A DNA stretch of 9,242 bases from Lachnospiraceae bacterium UBA1201 (GCA_002309675.1 DBXX01000069.1:1-9242), one strand, 5' to 3'; numbered from the stretch's first letter, positions 1 through 6,025 are shown. Translations and numbers: made by a program. Notes: generated from the letters alone by a model not told the origin.

Positions 1-84
1 TCCATGTCACTGGCGACCACCAGAACAGCAAAACGCCCGAAACCTTCTTGCTTTTTTCTTCCGCCGGCGAAGCCGGGTTCCGTG
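1..84. other. Left-edge region, no gene recognised
   Basis: Plus-strand frame 1 is open from the window edge to a stop at about 150. Its translation is low-complexity and basic (starts SMSLATTRTAKRPKPS), matches no family I recognise, and would run into the structured repeat, so I do not call it a gene. A small GC hairpin (CCGGC-gaa-GCCGG) lies near 64-76 but has no T-tract. The segment could be the edge of the repeat unit or the end of an unseen neighbour. Confidence 0.3.
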
Positions 85-312
85 TTCTGCATCCAATTGA
101 GACTCGCATGTGAGCGAGCGGATGAAAAAAGTCGCAAGAGAGAAGCCGGATGAGGGGCAAAATCGGTTTCCGAGACCGATTTTGAGCTAGCTGAGGTCGT
201 TTTCATCAAGAAAACGGACTCAGTCGACGCGGTACCCTCAAATTCGGCTTAGAGGCTTGCGACAGTTTTTTCACCGCGCAACGAACTGTCGAGGCGAAAT
301 TGGATTGGAGAA
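85..312 (-). repeat. Structured repeat element, copy A (candidate structured RNA)
   Basis: Read on the minus strand, this matches copy B (about 4527-4738 plus) in ordered blocks. The longest are a 15-mer (plus-strand form GCTGAGGTCGTTTTC, 190-204) and a 12-mer (TCAAGAAAACGG, 206-217). Inverted repeats, in plus coordinates: closing stem 91-98/298-305 (ATCCAATT/AATTGGAT) with extra pairing 85-88/309-312; 103-107/114-118; long stem 143-148/245-250 and 151-156/235-240; hairpin 158-184 with a CCG triloop; hairpin 191-223; hairpin 260-267/284-291. Several pairs differ from copy B in compensatory fashion. It starts directly after the terminator T-tract at 313-323. It may be a non-coding RNA or a REP/MITE-like repeat; I recognise no named family. 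Confidence 0.7.
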
Positions 313-356
313 TAAAAACCAAAAGTCCTGTCGTATCTTCCGGGTACGACAGGACT
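313..356 (-). terminator. Rho-independent terminator, leftward
   Basis: A perfect 12-bp stem, AGTCCTGTCGTA (324-335) with TACGACAGGACT (345-356), encloses a 9-nt loop. On the minus strand it is followed by a T-rich run (TTTGGTTTTTATT). It would end transcripts from the lacI-type gene, about 170 nt past its stop, and those from the leftward promoter at 471-499. Copy A of the repeat begins right after it. Confidence 0.88.
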
Positions 357-464
357 CATGGTGTAGAGAAAATGTTTGGTTTAGTATCATTAGGAAAATG
401 CACAAGCTATATGCATCTTGAGTGACCTTTAAGGAAACATCTTAAACGTTTTCGTTCTTGATGT
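313..464 (-). ncRNA. Candidate small RNA, about 150 nt, leftward
   Basis: This is the interval from the predicted start of the promoter at 471-499 to the intrinsic terminator at 313-356. On the minus strand the only reading frames are very short and lack convincing ribosome binding sites, for example an 8-codon frame MHIACAFS. A palindrome AAACGTTT (444-451) lies about 15 nt into the transcript and resembles LacI-family operators with a central CG. A weak hairpin (ATGCA/TGCAT) follows. It could be an independent small RNA, a lacI 3'-end RNA with its own promoter, or a leader ending at an attenuator before a gene outside the window. Expression is not shown. Confidence 0.35.
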
Positions 465-470
465 GATTAG

Positions 471-499
471 AGTATAGCACATCTTTCGGTTCGATTCAA
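471..499 (-). promoter_or_regulatory. Sigma-A promoter, leftward, downstream of the lacI-type gene
   Basis: On the minus strand, TTGAAT (plus 494-499) and TATACT (plus 471-476) are separated by exactly 17 bp. The predicted start is near 464. Just upstream of the -35, two direct copies of TTTCGTA (minus) occur at plus 509-515 and 519-525, 10 bp apart, that is, on one face of the helix. This would suit an activator or repressor. No protein gene follows before the terminator. Confidence 0.6.
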
Positions 500-528
500 G
501 TACTTTTTTACGAAAATCTACGAAACTT

Positions 529-1542
529 TTATACTTTTTGAATATCTTTTACCGAGGAGCCTTCGATCAGCTTTCCTCGAACTACGATGCGTTCTACCAT
601 GGCGGTCTTCGGCTGTTCAATCGCGGTGATCAGGCGACGGGCCGCCTCTTCGCCGAGTTTCTGCGTGTTCTGCTGCCAGGTCGTAAGCTTCGGTGTGAGG
701 ACTTCCGCCATGGCGGTTCCATCGTAACCGATGATGGAAATATCCTCGGGAATGGAAAGTCCGGCTTCATGGATAGCTTTGATACCGCCGAGAGCTGCGA
801 AGTCATCCGGGTACAGAATGCAGGTCGGTCGCTCCGAAAGTTCGAGCAGTTTCTTCGTTGCCTCGTAGCTTCCATTTGTATCCAGATAATCTGCCTCACG
901 AACATAGGCGTCCGGAACCTCGATGCCATAAGAATACAATGTTTTATAGAAGGTCGCCAGACGTTCCTGGGTTACGGATGAAGCATAGCCGTGAATGTAC
1001 GCGATCTTCCGATGGCCCTTGGAAATGGCATATTTTGTAAGCTCACAGATACCGTCCGCATTGTCCGAAAGGATCGTGGTGCAGCTGTTGAATACGTGGT
1101 CAATGGTAACGACCGGAAGTGTCGAATTTATCAGGCGAAGGATCTCGGGATCTTCGTAGTTTACGCACACGATCGCTACGCCGTCAACGCCGCGGGAAAC
1201 GCAGTGTTCATAGTAAGGATCCTTCAGTTGGCGGCTGATGAACATGATGTCGTAGCCGGCAGCCTCTGCGACATTTCGCAGACTCTCGAGCACGTGATTG
1301 AAATAATGATGCTTAAGGCCCGTATGCGCCTCATCGACAAAGATCACGCCGATCGTGTTGCTCTTACGCATCTTCAACATACGCGCCGCGGAATTCGGCA
1401 TGTAGCCCATGTCGCTCGCCTTTTTGATCACGCGTTCCTTCGTCTCTTCGCTGATGTCGGAATGATTATTCAGTGCCTTACTGACCGTTGCTACAGACAC
1501 CCCGCACTCTTTCGCAATATCCTTTAACGAAACCAAACTCAT
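529..1542 (-). CDS. LacI-family transcriptional regulator
   Basis: A complete 337-residue protein, the usual LacI/GalR length. An N-terminal helix-turn-helix spans residues 5-24 (DIAKECGVSVATVSKAL), followed by the hinge region around PNSAARMLK (49-57) with Leu56 at the classic minor-groove position. A periplasmic-binding-protein-like sugar domain runs from about residue 62 (SNTIGVIFV) to the end, including IPEDISIIGYDG near the C-terminus. The ATG at 1540-1542 is preceded by a strong purine-rich site (AAGGAAGGGG, plus 1550-1559). It is divergent from the cellobiose phosphorylase gene, so it most likely represses that gene in response to a sugar, perhaps cellobiose or a derivative; this is inferred from position. 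The effector cannot be read from the sequence. TTTCGAAATT sites in both leaders are candidate operators. Confidence 0.95.
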   Translation of the reverse strand: MSLVSLKDIAKECGVSVATVSKALNNHSDISEETKERVIKKASDMGYMPNSAARMLKMRKSNTIGVIFVDEAHTGLKHHYFNHVLESLRNVAEAAGYDIMFISRQLKDPYYEHCVSRGVDGVAIVCVNYEDPEILRLINSTLPVVTIDHVFNSCTTILSDNADGICELTKYAISKGHRKIAYIHGYASSVTQERLATFYKTLYSYGIEVPDAYVREADYLDTNGSYEATKKLLELSERPTCILYPDDFAALGGIKAIHEAGLSIPEDISIIGYDGTAMAEVLTPKLTTWQQNTQKLGEEAARRLITAIEQPKTAMVERIVVRGKLIEGSSVKDIQKV

Positions 1543-1612
1543 CGTTCTGCCCCTTCCTTATATGTATGGACCCGATCCGGGCCGATCGCCGGACCGAAAG
1601 TTACTTAAAACC

Positions 1613-1622
1613 TTTCGAAATT
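1613..1622. promoter_or_regulatory. Candidate LacI-type operator in the lacI leader
   Basis: TTTCGAAATT contains the palindrome TTTCGAAA and overlaps CGAAATTTCG (1616-1625). A central CG palindrome is typical of LacI-family operators. It lies in the 5' leader of the lacI-type gene, and an identical 10-mer is in the GH94 leader, so it may allow autoregulation plus repression of GH94. Binding is inferred. Confidence 0.4.
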
Positions 1623-1632
1623 TCGCCCGAGA

Positions 1633-1647
1633 ACGAAATTTTTTTCG
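1633..1647. promoter_or_regulatory. 15-bp motif shared with the araC upstream region
   Basis: ACGAAATTTTTTTCG occurs here, a few bases after the predicted lacI transcription start, and identically at 6010-6024 upstream of the araC-type gene. It is an imperfect inverted repeat (CGAAA/TTTCG form). It may be a binding site for a common regulator. Part of the match is a T-run, which lowers its weight. Confidence 0.35.
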
Positions 1648-1657
1648 GAACAAGGTT

Positions 1658-1686
1658 ATAATAATATAATCTTGCACAGATTTCAA
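1658..1686 (-). promoter_or_regulatory. Promoter of the lacI-type gene
   Basis: On the minus strand, TTGAAA (plus 1681-1686) and TATTAT (plus 1658-1663) are separated by 17 bp in an AT-rich setting. The start would be near 1651, giving a leader of about 110 nt. The -10 choice is slightly ambiguous because the area is a run of TATA-like words. Confidence 0.6.
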
Positions 1687-1738
1687 GGGGTTTTTTAGTT
1701 TTTTTCTACGAATCCTCTAAATTCCCCAAGATTCTACA

Positions 1739-1767
1739 TTGATTTCCTTACGAAAATACATTATACT
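1739..1767 (+). promoter_or_regulatory. Promoter of the cellobiose phosphorylase gene
   Basis: TTGATT (1739-1744) and TATACT (1762-1767) have a 17-bp spacer. The predicted start is near 1774, leaving a long leader of about 157 nt. The spacer contains TACGAAA (1749-1755), a word that recurs in other control regions here. The same -35 and the same extended -10 (TATACTGAA) occur at the araC promoter. Confidence 0.75.
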
Positions 1768-1803
1768 GAAGAGGAATGAAGGCATTTTAAGCCATTTGGA
1801 GAT

Positions 1804-1838
1804 AAATTTTCGAAATTCAATGAAAATCCGAAAATTTT
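1804..1838. promoter_or_regulatory. Inverted repeat and candidate operator in the GH94 leader
   Basis: TTTCGAAATT (1808-1817) repeats the candidate operator of the lacI leader. It sits in a larger inverted repeat, AAATTTTCG (1804-1812) with CGAAAATTT (1829-1837), 16 nt apart. The site lies downstream of the predicted start, so a bound repressor would act as a roadblock; the RNA could also form a weak hairpin. Confidence 0.4.
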
Positions 1839-1930
1839 ACGAAGCCCCATCGTTCCCCCTTTCCGGGTGTCCGGTCTGTCTTTATTCGTTCTAATTATAT
1901 GCGCTTATTGGGCGCGGAAATGAGGTAAGT

Positions 1931-4363
1931 ATGAAATTTGGTTACTTTGATGATGCGCGGAAAGAATACGTCATCACCTCTCCGAAGACTCCGCTTCCGT
2001 GGATCAACTATCTCGGATGTGAAAGTTTCTTCCGTCTGATCTCAAATACCGGCGGCGGCTATGCTTTCTATAAGGATGCGAAGCTTCTTCGTCTGACCCG
2101 CTACCGTTATAACAATGTTCCCTCCGATGACGGCGGACATTACTACTACATTAAGGATGGCGATACCGTTTGGAATCCCGGCTGGCAGCCGACCCAGACT
2201 CCGCTGGACTCTTATGAGTGTCACCACGGTCTCGGCTACTCCATCTTCAAGTCTTCCAAGAACGGCGTGGCTGCGGAAGTTATCACCTTCGTTCCGATCG
2301 GAAAGAACTGTGAAGTGACTTCGGTTACACTCACCAACAACACCGCCGCTGCAAAAGATCTGCAGCTCTTCTCTTACGTAGAGTTCTGCCTCTGGAACGC
2401 CATGGACGACATGACGAACTTCCAGCGTAACTTCTCCACCGGCGAAGTTGAGGTAAAGGGCAGCGCCATTTACCATAAGACCGAGTATCGCGAGCGCCGT
2501 AACCACTACGCTCTCTTCGCGGTCAATGCTCCCGTTGCCGGTTTCGACACCGACCGCGACAGCTTCCTCGGTGCTTACAACGGCTACCGCAATCCGGAAG
2601 TCGTATTCTCCGGTGCTTCCAAAAACTCCATGGCGAGTGGTTGGGCGCCCATCGGTTCCCACAACCTGAAGGTAAGCCTCGCTCCCGGCGAGTCCAAAAA
2701 CTTCATCTTCATCCTCGCTTATATTGAGAACCCCCGCGACGACAAATGGGAGAGCCGCGGCGTGATCAATAAAAAGCCTGCCGAAGCTCTGATGCAGGAA
2801 TTTGCCACCAAGGCTCAGTTCGACGCTTCATTGGCCGAGCTGTCCGCATACTGGAACAACCTGCTTTCCACCTTCACGGTAAAGACTGGCGACGAGAAGC
2901 TCGATCGTATGGTCAATATCTGGCACCAGTACCAGTGCATGGTTACATTTAACATGTCCCGTTCCGCTTCTTACTACGAGTCCGGTATCGGTCGTGGTAT
3001 GGGCTTCCGTGACAGCTGCCAGGATCTCTTCGGTTTCGTTCACCTGATCCCTGACCGTGCACGCCAGAGAATCATCGATATCGCATCCACCCAGTTCGAG
3101 GACGGCAGCGCGTACCATCAGTACCAGCCGTTGACGAAGAAGGGTAACTCCGACATCGGTTCCGGTTTCAACGATGACCCGCTGTGGCTCATCGCCGGCA
3201 CAGCCGCTTATATCAAGGAGTCCCATGATTTCTCCATTCTGGACGAGATCGTACCTTTTGATAACGATGAGAGCAAGGCTCAGACGCTCATGGAGCACCT
3301 GCGCCGCTCCTTCAACTATACACGCACACACTTAGGTCCGCACAAGCTGCCTCTCATTGGCCGCGCAGACTGGAACGACTGCCTGAACCTGAACTGCTTC
3401 TCCGAGGAGCCCGGTGAGTCCTTCCAGACCTTCGGCCCGAGTGAAGGCCCCGTTGCAGAGTCCGTATTCATCGCAGGCATGTTCGTTAAGTACGGCCGCG
3501 AGTACGCAGTTCTCTGCCGCAAGAAGGGCTTGAACGACGAGGCGGATGCTGCCGAGGCTGCCGTAAACGACATGATCCAGGCCATCTACAAGGACGGCTG
3601 GGACGGCGAATGGTTCCTGCGTGCATACGACGCGTTCGGCGAGAAGGTCGGCTCTCACGAGTGTGAGGACGGCCAGATCTTCATCGAGCCGCAGGGCTTC
3701 TGTGTTCTCGCAGGCGTTGGTCTGGAGAACGGTTACGCGCAGAAGGCCATGGACAGCGTGGAAGCAAAACTCGAGACCAAATACGGCGTCATGATCCTGC
3801 AGCCGGCTTATAAGGACTACCACCTGAACCTCGGTGAAGTTTCCTCTTACCCGCCGGGCTACAAGGAAAATGCAGGTATCTTCTGCCACAACAATCCTTG
3901 GGTCTCCATCGCTGAAACCTGCCTGGGTCACGGCAACCGTGCATTCTCCCTGTATAAGAAGATCTGCCCCGCTTATGTCGAGGAGATCAGTGAAATCCAC
4001 CGCACCGAACCGTACGTATACTCCCAGATGGTTGCCGGCCGTGACGCTAAGAACCACGGCGAGGCTAAGAACAGCTGGCTGACCGGTACGGCTGCATGGA
4101 CCTTCGTCAATGCTTCCCAGCATATCATCGGTGTTCGCCCGGATTACGACGGTCTCGTGATCGATCCTTGTATCCCCGACACCATCACCGATCTGACCAT
4201 CACTCGTAAGTTCTCCGGCGCTGTCTACAACATCCACGTGAACAATTCCGCTAAGAGCCAGTACGGTGTTAAGAAGATGATTGTAAACGGAAAAGAAGTT
4301 TCCGGTTGCACCGTTCCTTTTGAAGAAGGTGTTACCGAATACAACGTTGAGATCACCATGTGA
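1931..4363 (+). CDS. Cellobiose phosphorylase (GH94)
   Basis: A complete 810-residue cytosolic enzyme that splits cellobiose with phosphate into glucose 1-phosphate and glucose, saving ATP. It resembles the 811-residue Clostridium thermocellum enzyme almost end to end as I recall that sequence (MKFGYFDDARKEYVITSPKTP start, MTNFQRNFSTGEVEVKGS, SRSASYYESGIGRGMGFRDS). The N-terminal half is the GH94 beta-sandwich; the (alpha/alpha)6 catalytic part follows from about residue 320. D483 in RADWNDC is the family general acid. H653 (CHNNPW) and T718-G719 (SWLTGTAAW) lie in the phosphate-site regions. There is no signal peptide. The ATG follows TGAGGT at 1921-1926. It has its own promoter and terminator, so it is monocistronic. 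The smooth codon choice suggests good expression. Cellodextrin phosphorylase is unlikely given length and N-terminus. Confidence 0.97.
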   Translation: MKFGYFDDARKEYVITSPKTPLPWINYLGCESFFRLISNTGGGYAFYKDAKLLRLTRYRYNNVPSDDGGHYYYIKDGDTVWNPGWQPTQTPLDSYECHHGLGYSIFKSSKNGVAAEVITFVPIGKNCEVTSVTLTNNTAAAKDLQLFSYVEFCLWNAMDDMTNFQRNFSTGEVEVKGSAIYHKTEYRERRNHYALFAVNAPVAGFDTDRDSFLGAYNGYRNPEVVFSGASKNSMASGWAPIGSHNLKVSLAPGESKNFIFILAYIENPRDDKWESRGVINKKPAEALMQEFATKAQFDASLAELSAYWNNLLSTFTVKTGDEKLDRMVNIWHQYQCMVTFNMSRSASYYESGIGRGMGFRDSCQDLFGFVHLIPDRARQRIIDIASTQFEDGSAYHQYQPLTKKGNSDIGSGFNDDPLWLIAGTAAYIKESHDFSILDEIVPFDNDESKAQTLMEHLRRSFNYTRTHLGPHKLPLIGRADWNDCLNLNCFSEEPGESFQTFGPSEGPVAESVFIAGMFVKYGREYAVLCRKKGLNDEADAAEAAVNDMIQAIYKDGWDGEWFLRAYDAFGEKVGSHECEDGQIFIEPQGFCVLAGVGLENGYAQKAMDSVEAKLETKYGVMILQPAYKDYHLNLGEVSSYPPGYKENAGIFCHNNPWVSIAETCLGHGNRAFSLYKKICPAYVEEISEIHRTEPYVYSQMVAGRDAKNHGEAKNSWLTGTAAWTFVNASQHIIGVRPDYDGLVIDPCIPDTITDLTITRKFSGAVYNIHVNNSAKSQYGVKKMIVNGKEVSGCTVPFEEGVTEYNVEITM

Positions 4364-4383
4364 CCTCACGCATAATCACAGCG

Positions 4384-4416
4384 AGCCTGCCGCATCTACA
4401 TGCGGCGGGCTTTTTT
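4384..4416 (+). terminator. Rho-independent terminator of GH94
   Basis: AGCCTGCCGCAT (4384-4395), loop CTAC, and ATGCGGCGGGCT (4400-4411) form a 12-bp stem with one wobble, followed by a six-T run. It begins about 20 nt after the GH94 stop and separates that gene from the repeat region downstream. Confidence 0.95.
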
Positions 4417-4445
4417 ATTTGCCAAAGCTCCGCGTTTTTTCCTAA

Positions 4446-4525
4446 ATATCTGCACCCGCGTCGCCCTACTGTCATTTATGCTGTGCTCCGGGTTTATGTA
4501 CTTCTTTATATCTGCACCCGCGTCG
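4446..4525 (+). repeat. 18-bp direct repeat pair
   Basis: ATATCTGCACCCGCGTCG is present exactly at 4446-4463 and 4508-4525, 62 bp apart start to start. The second copy is the inner end of the left inverted arm around repeat copy B. The first lies at its outer end, with no partner outside the right arm. This looks like a local duplication. Confidence 0.85.
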
Positions 4526-4800
4526 GTTAGTTCACTGCGCTGTGAAAAACATGCCTCTCTTTCAAAGAAGAATCTAGGGCACCGCGATCGACTTCGGCCG
4601 TTTTCTTGACAGCGCCAGGCTCCCGCCTGACGCGAAAACGACCTCAGCGACGCGCAAAAATCGATCTCGGAGATTCGATTTTTGACCCTGATTCTTCTTT
4701 TCATTCGAGGTGTTTTTCTACAGCTCGATCAATGCCCGCCGACGGGTGCAGATATAATATGGTATGACCCGGAGCACATTCACAATATGCAGGGCGACGC
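4458..4800. repeat. Long imperfect inverted repeat enclosing copy B
   Basis: The left arm (4458-4526) and the reverse complement of the right arm (4739-4800) share in order GCGTCGCCCT (10 bp), TGTGCTCCGGGT (12 bp) and TTATATCTGCACCC (14 bp), with short gaps between. The arms enclose copy B (4527-4738), making a unit of about 343 bp. It could be a MITE-like element with terminal inverted repeats or a very long basal stem of a structured RNA. No transposase is present and I see no clear target-site duplication. Confidence 0.8.
4527..4738 (+). repeat. Structured repeat element, copy B (candidate structured RNA)
   Basis: This is the homologue of copy A (85-312 minus), in the same orientation relative to the gene before it. 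Hairpins: TTCAC/GTGAA (4531-4535/4542-4546, loop containing TGCGC); outer stem AAAGAAGAATC (4564-4574) with GATTCTTCTTT (4690-4700), extended by AGGG/CCCT (4576-4579/4686-4689); CGTTTTC/GAAAACG (4599-4605/4634-4640) holding an extra GC-rich tip CAGGC-tccc-GCCTG absent from copy A; CAAAAATCGATCT-CGG-AGAT... (4655-4684) with a conserved CGG triloop; TCGAG/CTCGA (4705-4709/4724-4728). The outer stem reads AAGCCG/CGGCTT in copy A but AAGAAG/CTTCTT here. No protein gene is present. Confidence 0.7.
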
Positions 4801-5019
4801 ACGATCCCCAAGCTAATACAATCGGAGGGCTGGGAGCCGCGGAGCATTCCGACACTGATCGATAAAGCACGCCGCATGGGGAGGCGGCAGGCTGGCTAAG
4901 GAATGTACGGTGAGGTCACAGGGAGTTCCACGTTGTATTCGGTTGGAGGAGCGCGGAAGGAACGGTGCTTTTCCGTTGATGCCTGGTAGAAAGCAAGAGG
5001 AAGGAGGGAAAATTAGGTC
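4801..5019 (+). other. Unexplained GC- and purine-rich non-coding segment
   Basis: No reading frame with a start, ribosome site and recognisable product. Some self-complementarity: AATACAA (4815-4821) with TTGTATT (4933-4939), a GCCGC/GCGGC hairpin near 4870-4890, and GTTCC/GGAAC further on. It ends in a purine-rich run just before the DUF4130 promoter. It could be another structured RNA or a gene remnant; I recognise no family. Confidence 0.3.
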
Positions 5020-5048
5020 TTTACATTCGTTTTGAATGGTGGTACAAT
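5020..5048 (+). promoter_or_regulatory. Sigma-A promoter of the DUF4130 gene
   Basis: TTTACA (5020-5025) and TACAAT (5043-5048) with a 17-bp spacer. The transcription start would fall near 5055, inside the LexA box, which fits SOS repression. Confidence 0.85.
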
Positions 5049-5076
5049 AAAACCGAACATATGTTCGGTTTTATTG
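5045..5076. promoter_or_regulatory. LexA (SOS) box within a 32-bp perfect palindrome
   Basis: CGAACATATGTTCG (5054-5067) is an exact match to the Gram-positive LexA consensus CGAACRNRYGTTYG. The symmetry extends over 32 bp (5045-5076), outer ends CAATAAAACC and GGTTTTATTG. It overlaps the -10 and the start site, so LexA would block initiation until DNA damage. The T-rich right flank means the palindrome might also act as a weak terminator for upstream transcripts. Confidence 0.88.
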
Positions 5077-5123
5077 TTTTGTCCGGGATGTGGCATGGGG
5101 ACCGGGGGTTGTGAGGTGAACTT

Positions 5124-5978
5124 ATGTATTATTTTATCTGCCGCCCGACGATCAGCGGTATGCTGACGGGGATATATGATGCGTGGGACTTCGCGTTGCG
5201 GATCAAAAATCCGGCGGGAGCGAAGGTCGCCGATACGAGCCGGGGAACGGTTCATGAGGAAGATGCCAGAGGAAATGCCGGGCACGATCTGCTGCGGCTG
5301 GTCGTCGACGGCGGCTTCCGCTTCCGCGACTATTCCAAATTCATCGATGTACTTCCGAACGAAGTGAAAGCCGAACAGGTATCACAGACGATCGCAAGGA
5401 AACTCGGCGACGAGGTGCATGACTTCTGCCTGACGGCCATGCTCAGCAGCGCTAAAGACCGGGCGGACATACTGTATCGCTTTCTGCTCTACGCATTCGG
5501 TATAGGAAGCACGGCCATCGAACACACGGAACGGCCGTATGTCCGACGCCTACGCACATACTATCAGAATGTGCAGCGTGAGGGTGCCCTCCTCTATGGT
5601 TTCCCGGGATTCACCCGGCATGCGGGTCCGCTCGGCGAGATCTACGTCTCGCGCATCCGCCCGAAGAATAACGTGCTGGATCTCATTGCCCGCCACTTTA
5701 TAAACCAGCGCCCGCAGGATACCTTTCTGATCTATGACGAGAGGCGCTGCACCTATGTTCTCCATATCCCCGGACTGCCGCCGCAAAGCGGATATCAGGT
5801 CCTCTTCCCGCCGGTCTTCGTGCCGCGCAGATCCCGTCCGACCGGACAGCCCGAGCCCGCCAGTCTGACGCCGTGTTCGGATCCGATGGAGGCGATCTGG
5901 ACACTCGTAGATCAGTCAGTGCACGATTCGGAACACGAAACGGCAAATATTGCTATCCATTTATTGCGCGGTGCGTGA
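5124..5978 (+). CDS. DUF4130/TIGR03915-type DNA metabolism protein, SOS-regulated
   Basis: A complete 284-residue protein. Family-like features: the N-terminal strand and SGMLTGIYDAW (about 11-21); a helical middle with LSSAKDRADILYRFL; and the conserved tail YVSRIRPKNNVLDLIARHFINQRP (about 173-197) with LIYDERR (202-208). TIGR03915 proteins are normally encoded beside a radical SAM protein (TIGR03916), and some are linked to uracil-DNA-glycosylase-like domains, hence a proposed DNA repair or modification role of unknown chemistry. The radical SAM partner is absent here. Residues from about 218 form an extra proline- and arginine-rich stretch plus a short helix beyond the conserved part. The ATG follows GAGGTGA (5113-5119). 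The exact LexA box on its promoter independently supports a DNA-damage role. No obvious terminator follows. Confidence 0.82.
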   Translation: MYYFICRPTISGMLTGIYDAWDFALRIKNPAGAKVADTSRGTVHEEDARGNAGHDLLRLVVDGGFRFRDYSKFIDVLPNEVKAEQVSQTIARKLGDEVHDFCLTAMLSSAKDRADILYRFLLYAFGIGSTAIEHTERPYVRRLRTYYQNVQREGALLYGFPGFTRHAGPLGEIYVSRIRPKNNVLDLIARHFINQRPQDTFLIYDERRCTYVLHIPGLPPQSGYQVLFPPVFVPRRSRPTGQPEPASLTPCSDPMEAIWTLVDQSVHDSEHETANIAIHLLRGA

Positions 5979-6009
5979 TCATCCGCGGCATTGATCTGTA
6001 GAGGTATTT

Positions 6010-6025
6010 ACGAAATTTTTTTCGT
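6010..6025. promoter_or_regulatory. Inverted repeat motif upstream of the araC-type gene
   Basis: ACGAAA (6010-6015) and TTTCGT (6020-6025) form an inverted repeat with 4 nt between. The 15-mer ACGAAATTTTTTTCG is identical to 1633-1647 in the lacI leader. It lies about 85 bp upstream of the araC -35, where an activator could bind. It could instead be a weak AT-rich terminator hairpin after DUF4130. Confidence 0.35.

Noticed and set aside
91..305. CRISPR array or tandem repeat reading of the left repeat
   Set aside because: The repeats are inverted pairs forming nested hairpins, not regularly spaced direct repeats with spacers.
991..1527. Plus-strand frame of 178 codons over the lacI-type gene
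   Set aside because: Antisense to the conserved LacI-family protein; no ribosome site or family match.
3332..4369. Long minus-strand open frame (345 codons) inside the GH94 gene
   Set aside because: Exactly antisense to a complete, strongly conserved GH94 catalytic region; low-complexity valine- and leucine-rich product and no family match. A by-product of GC-rich codon use.
4400..4609. Plus-strand frame of 69 codons with hydrophobic residues after GH94
   Set aside because: Begins inside the GH94 terminator stem, has no ribosome site, and lies across the inverted arm and repeat copy B, which explain the sequence better.
5045..5076. The 32-bp palindrome as mainly a terminator
   Set aside because: It has a T-rich flank, but its core exactly matches the LexA consensus and it overlaps a consensus -10, so a regulatory role is the better explanation; a secondary terminator role stays possible.
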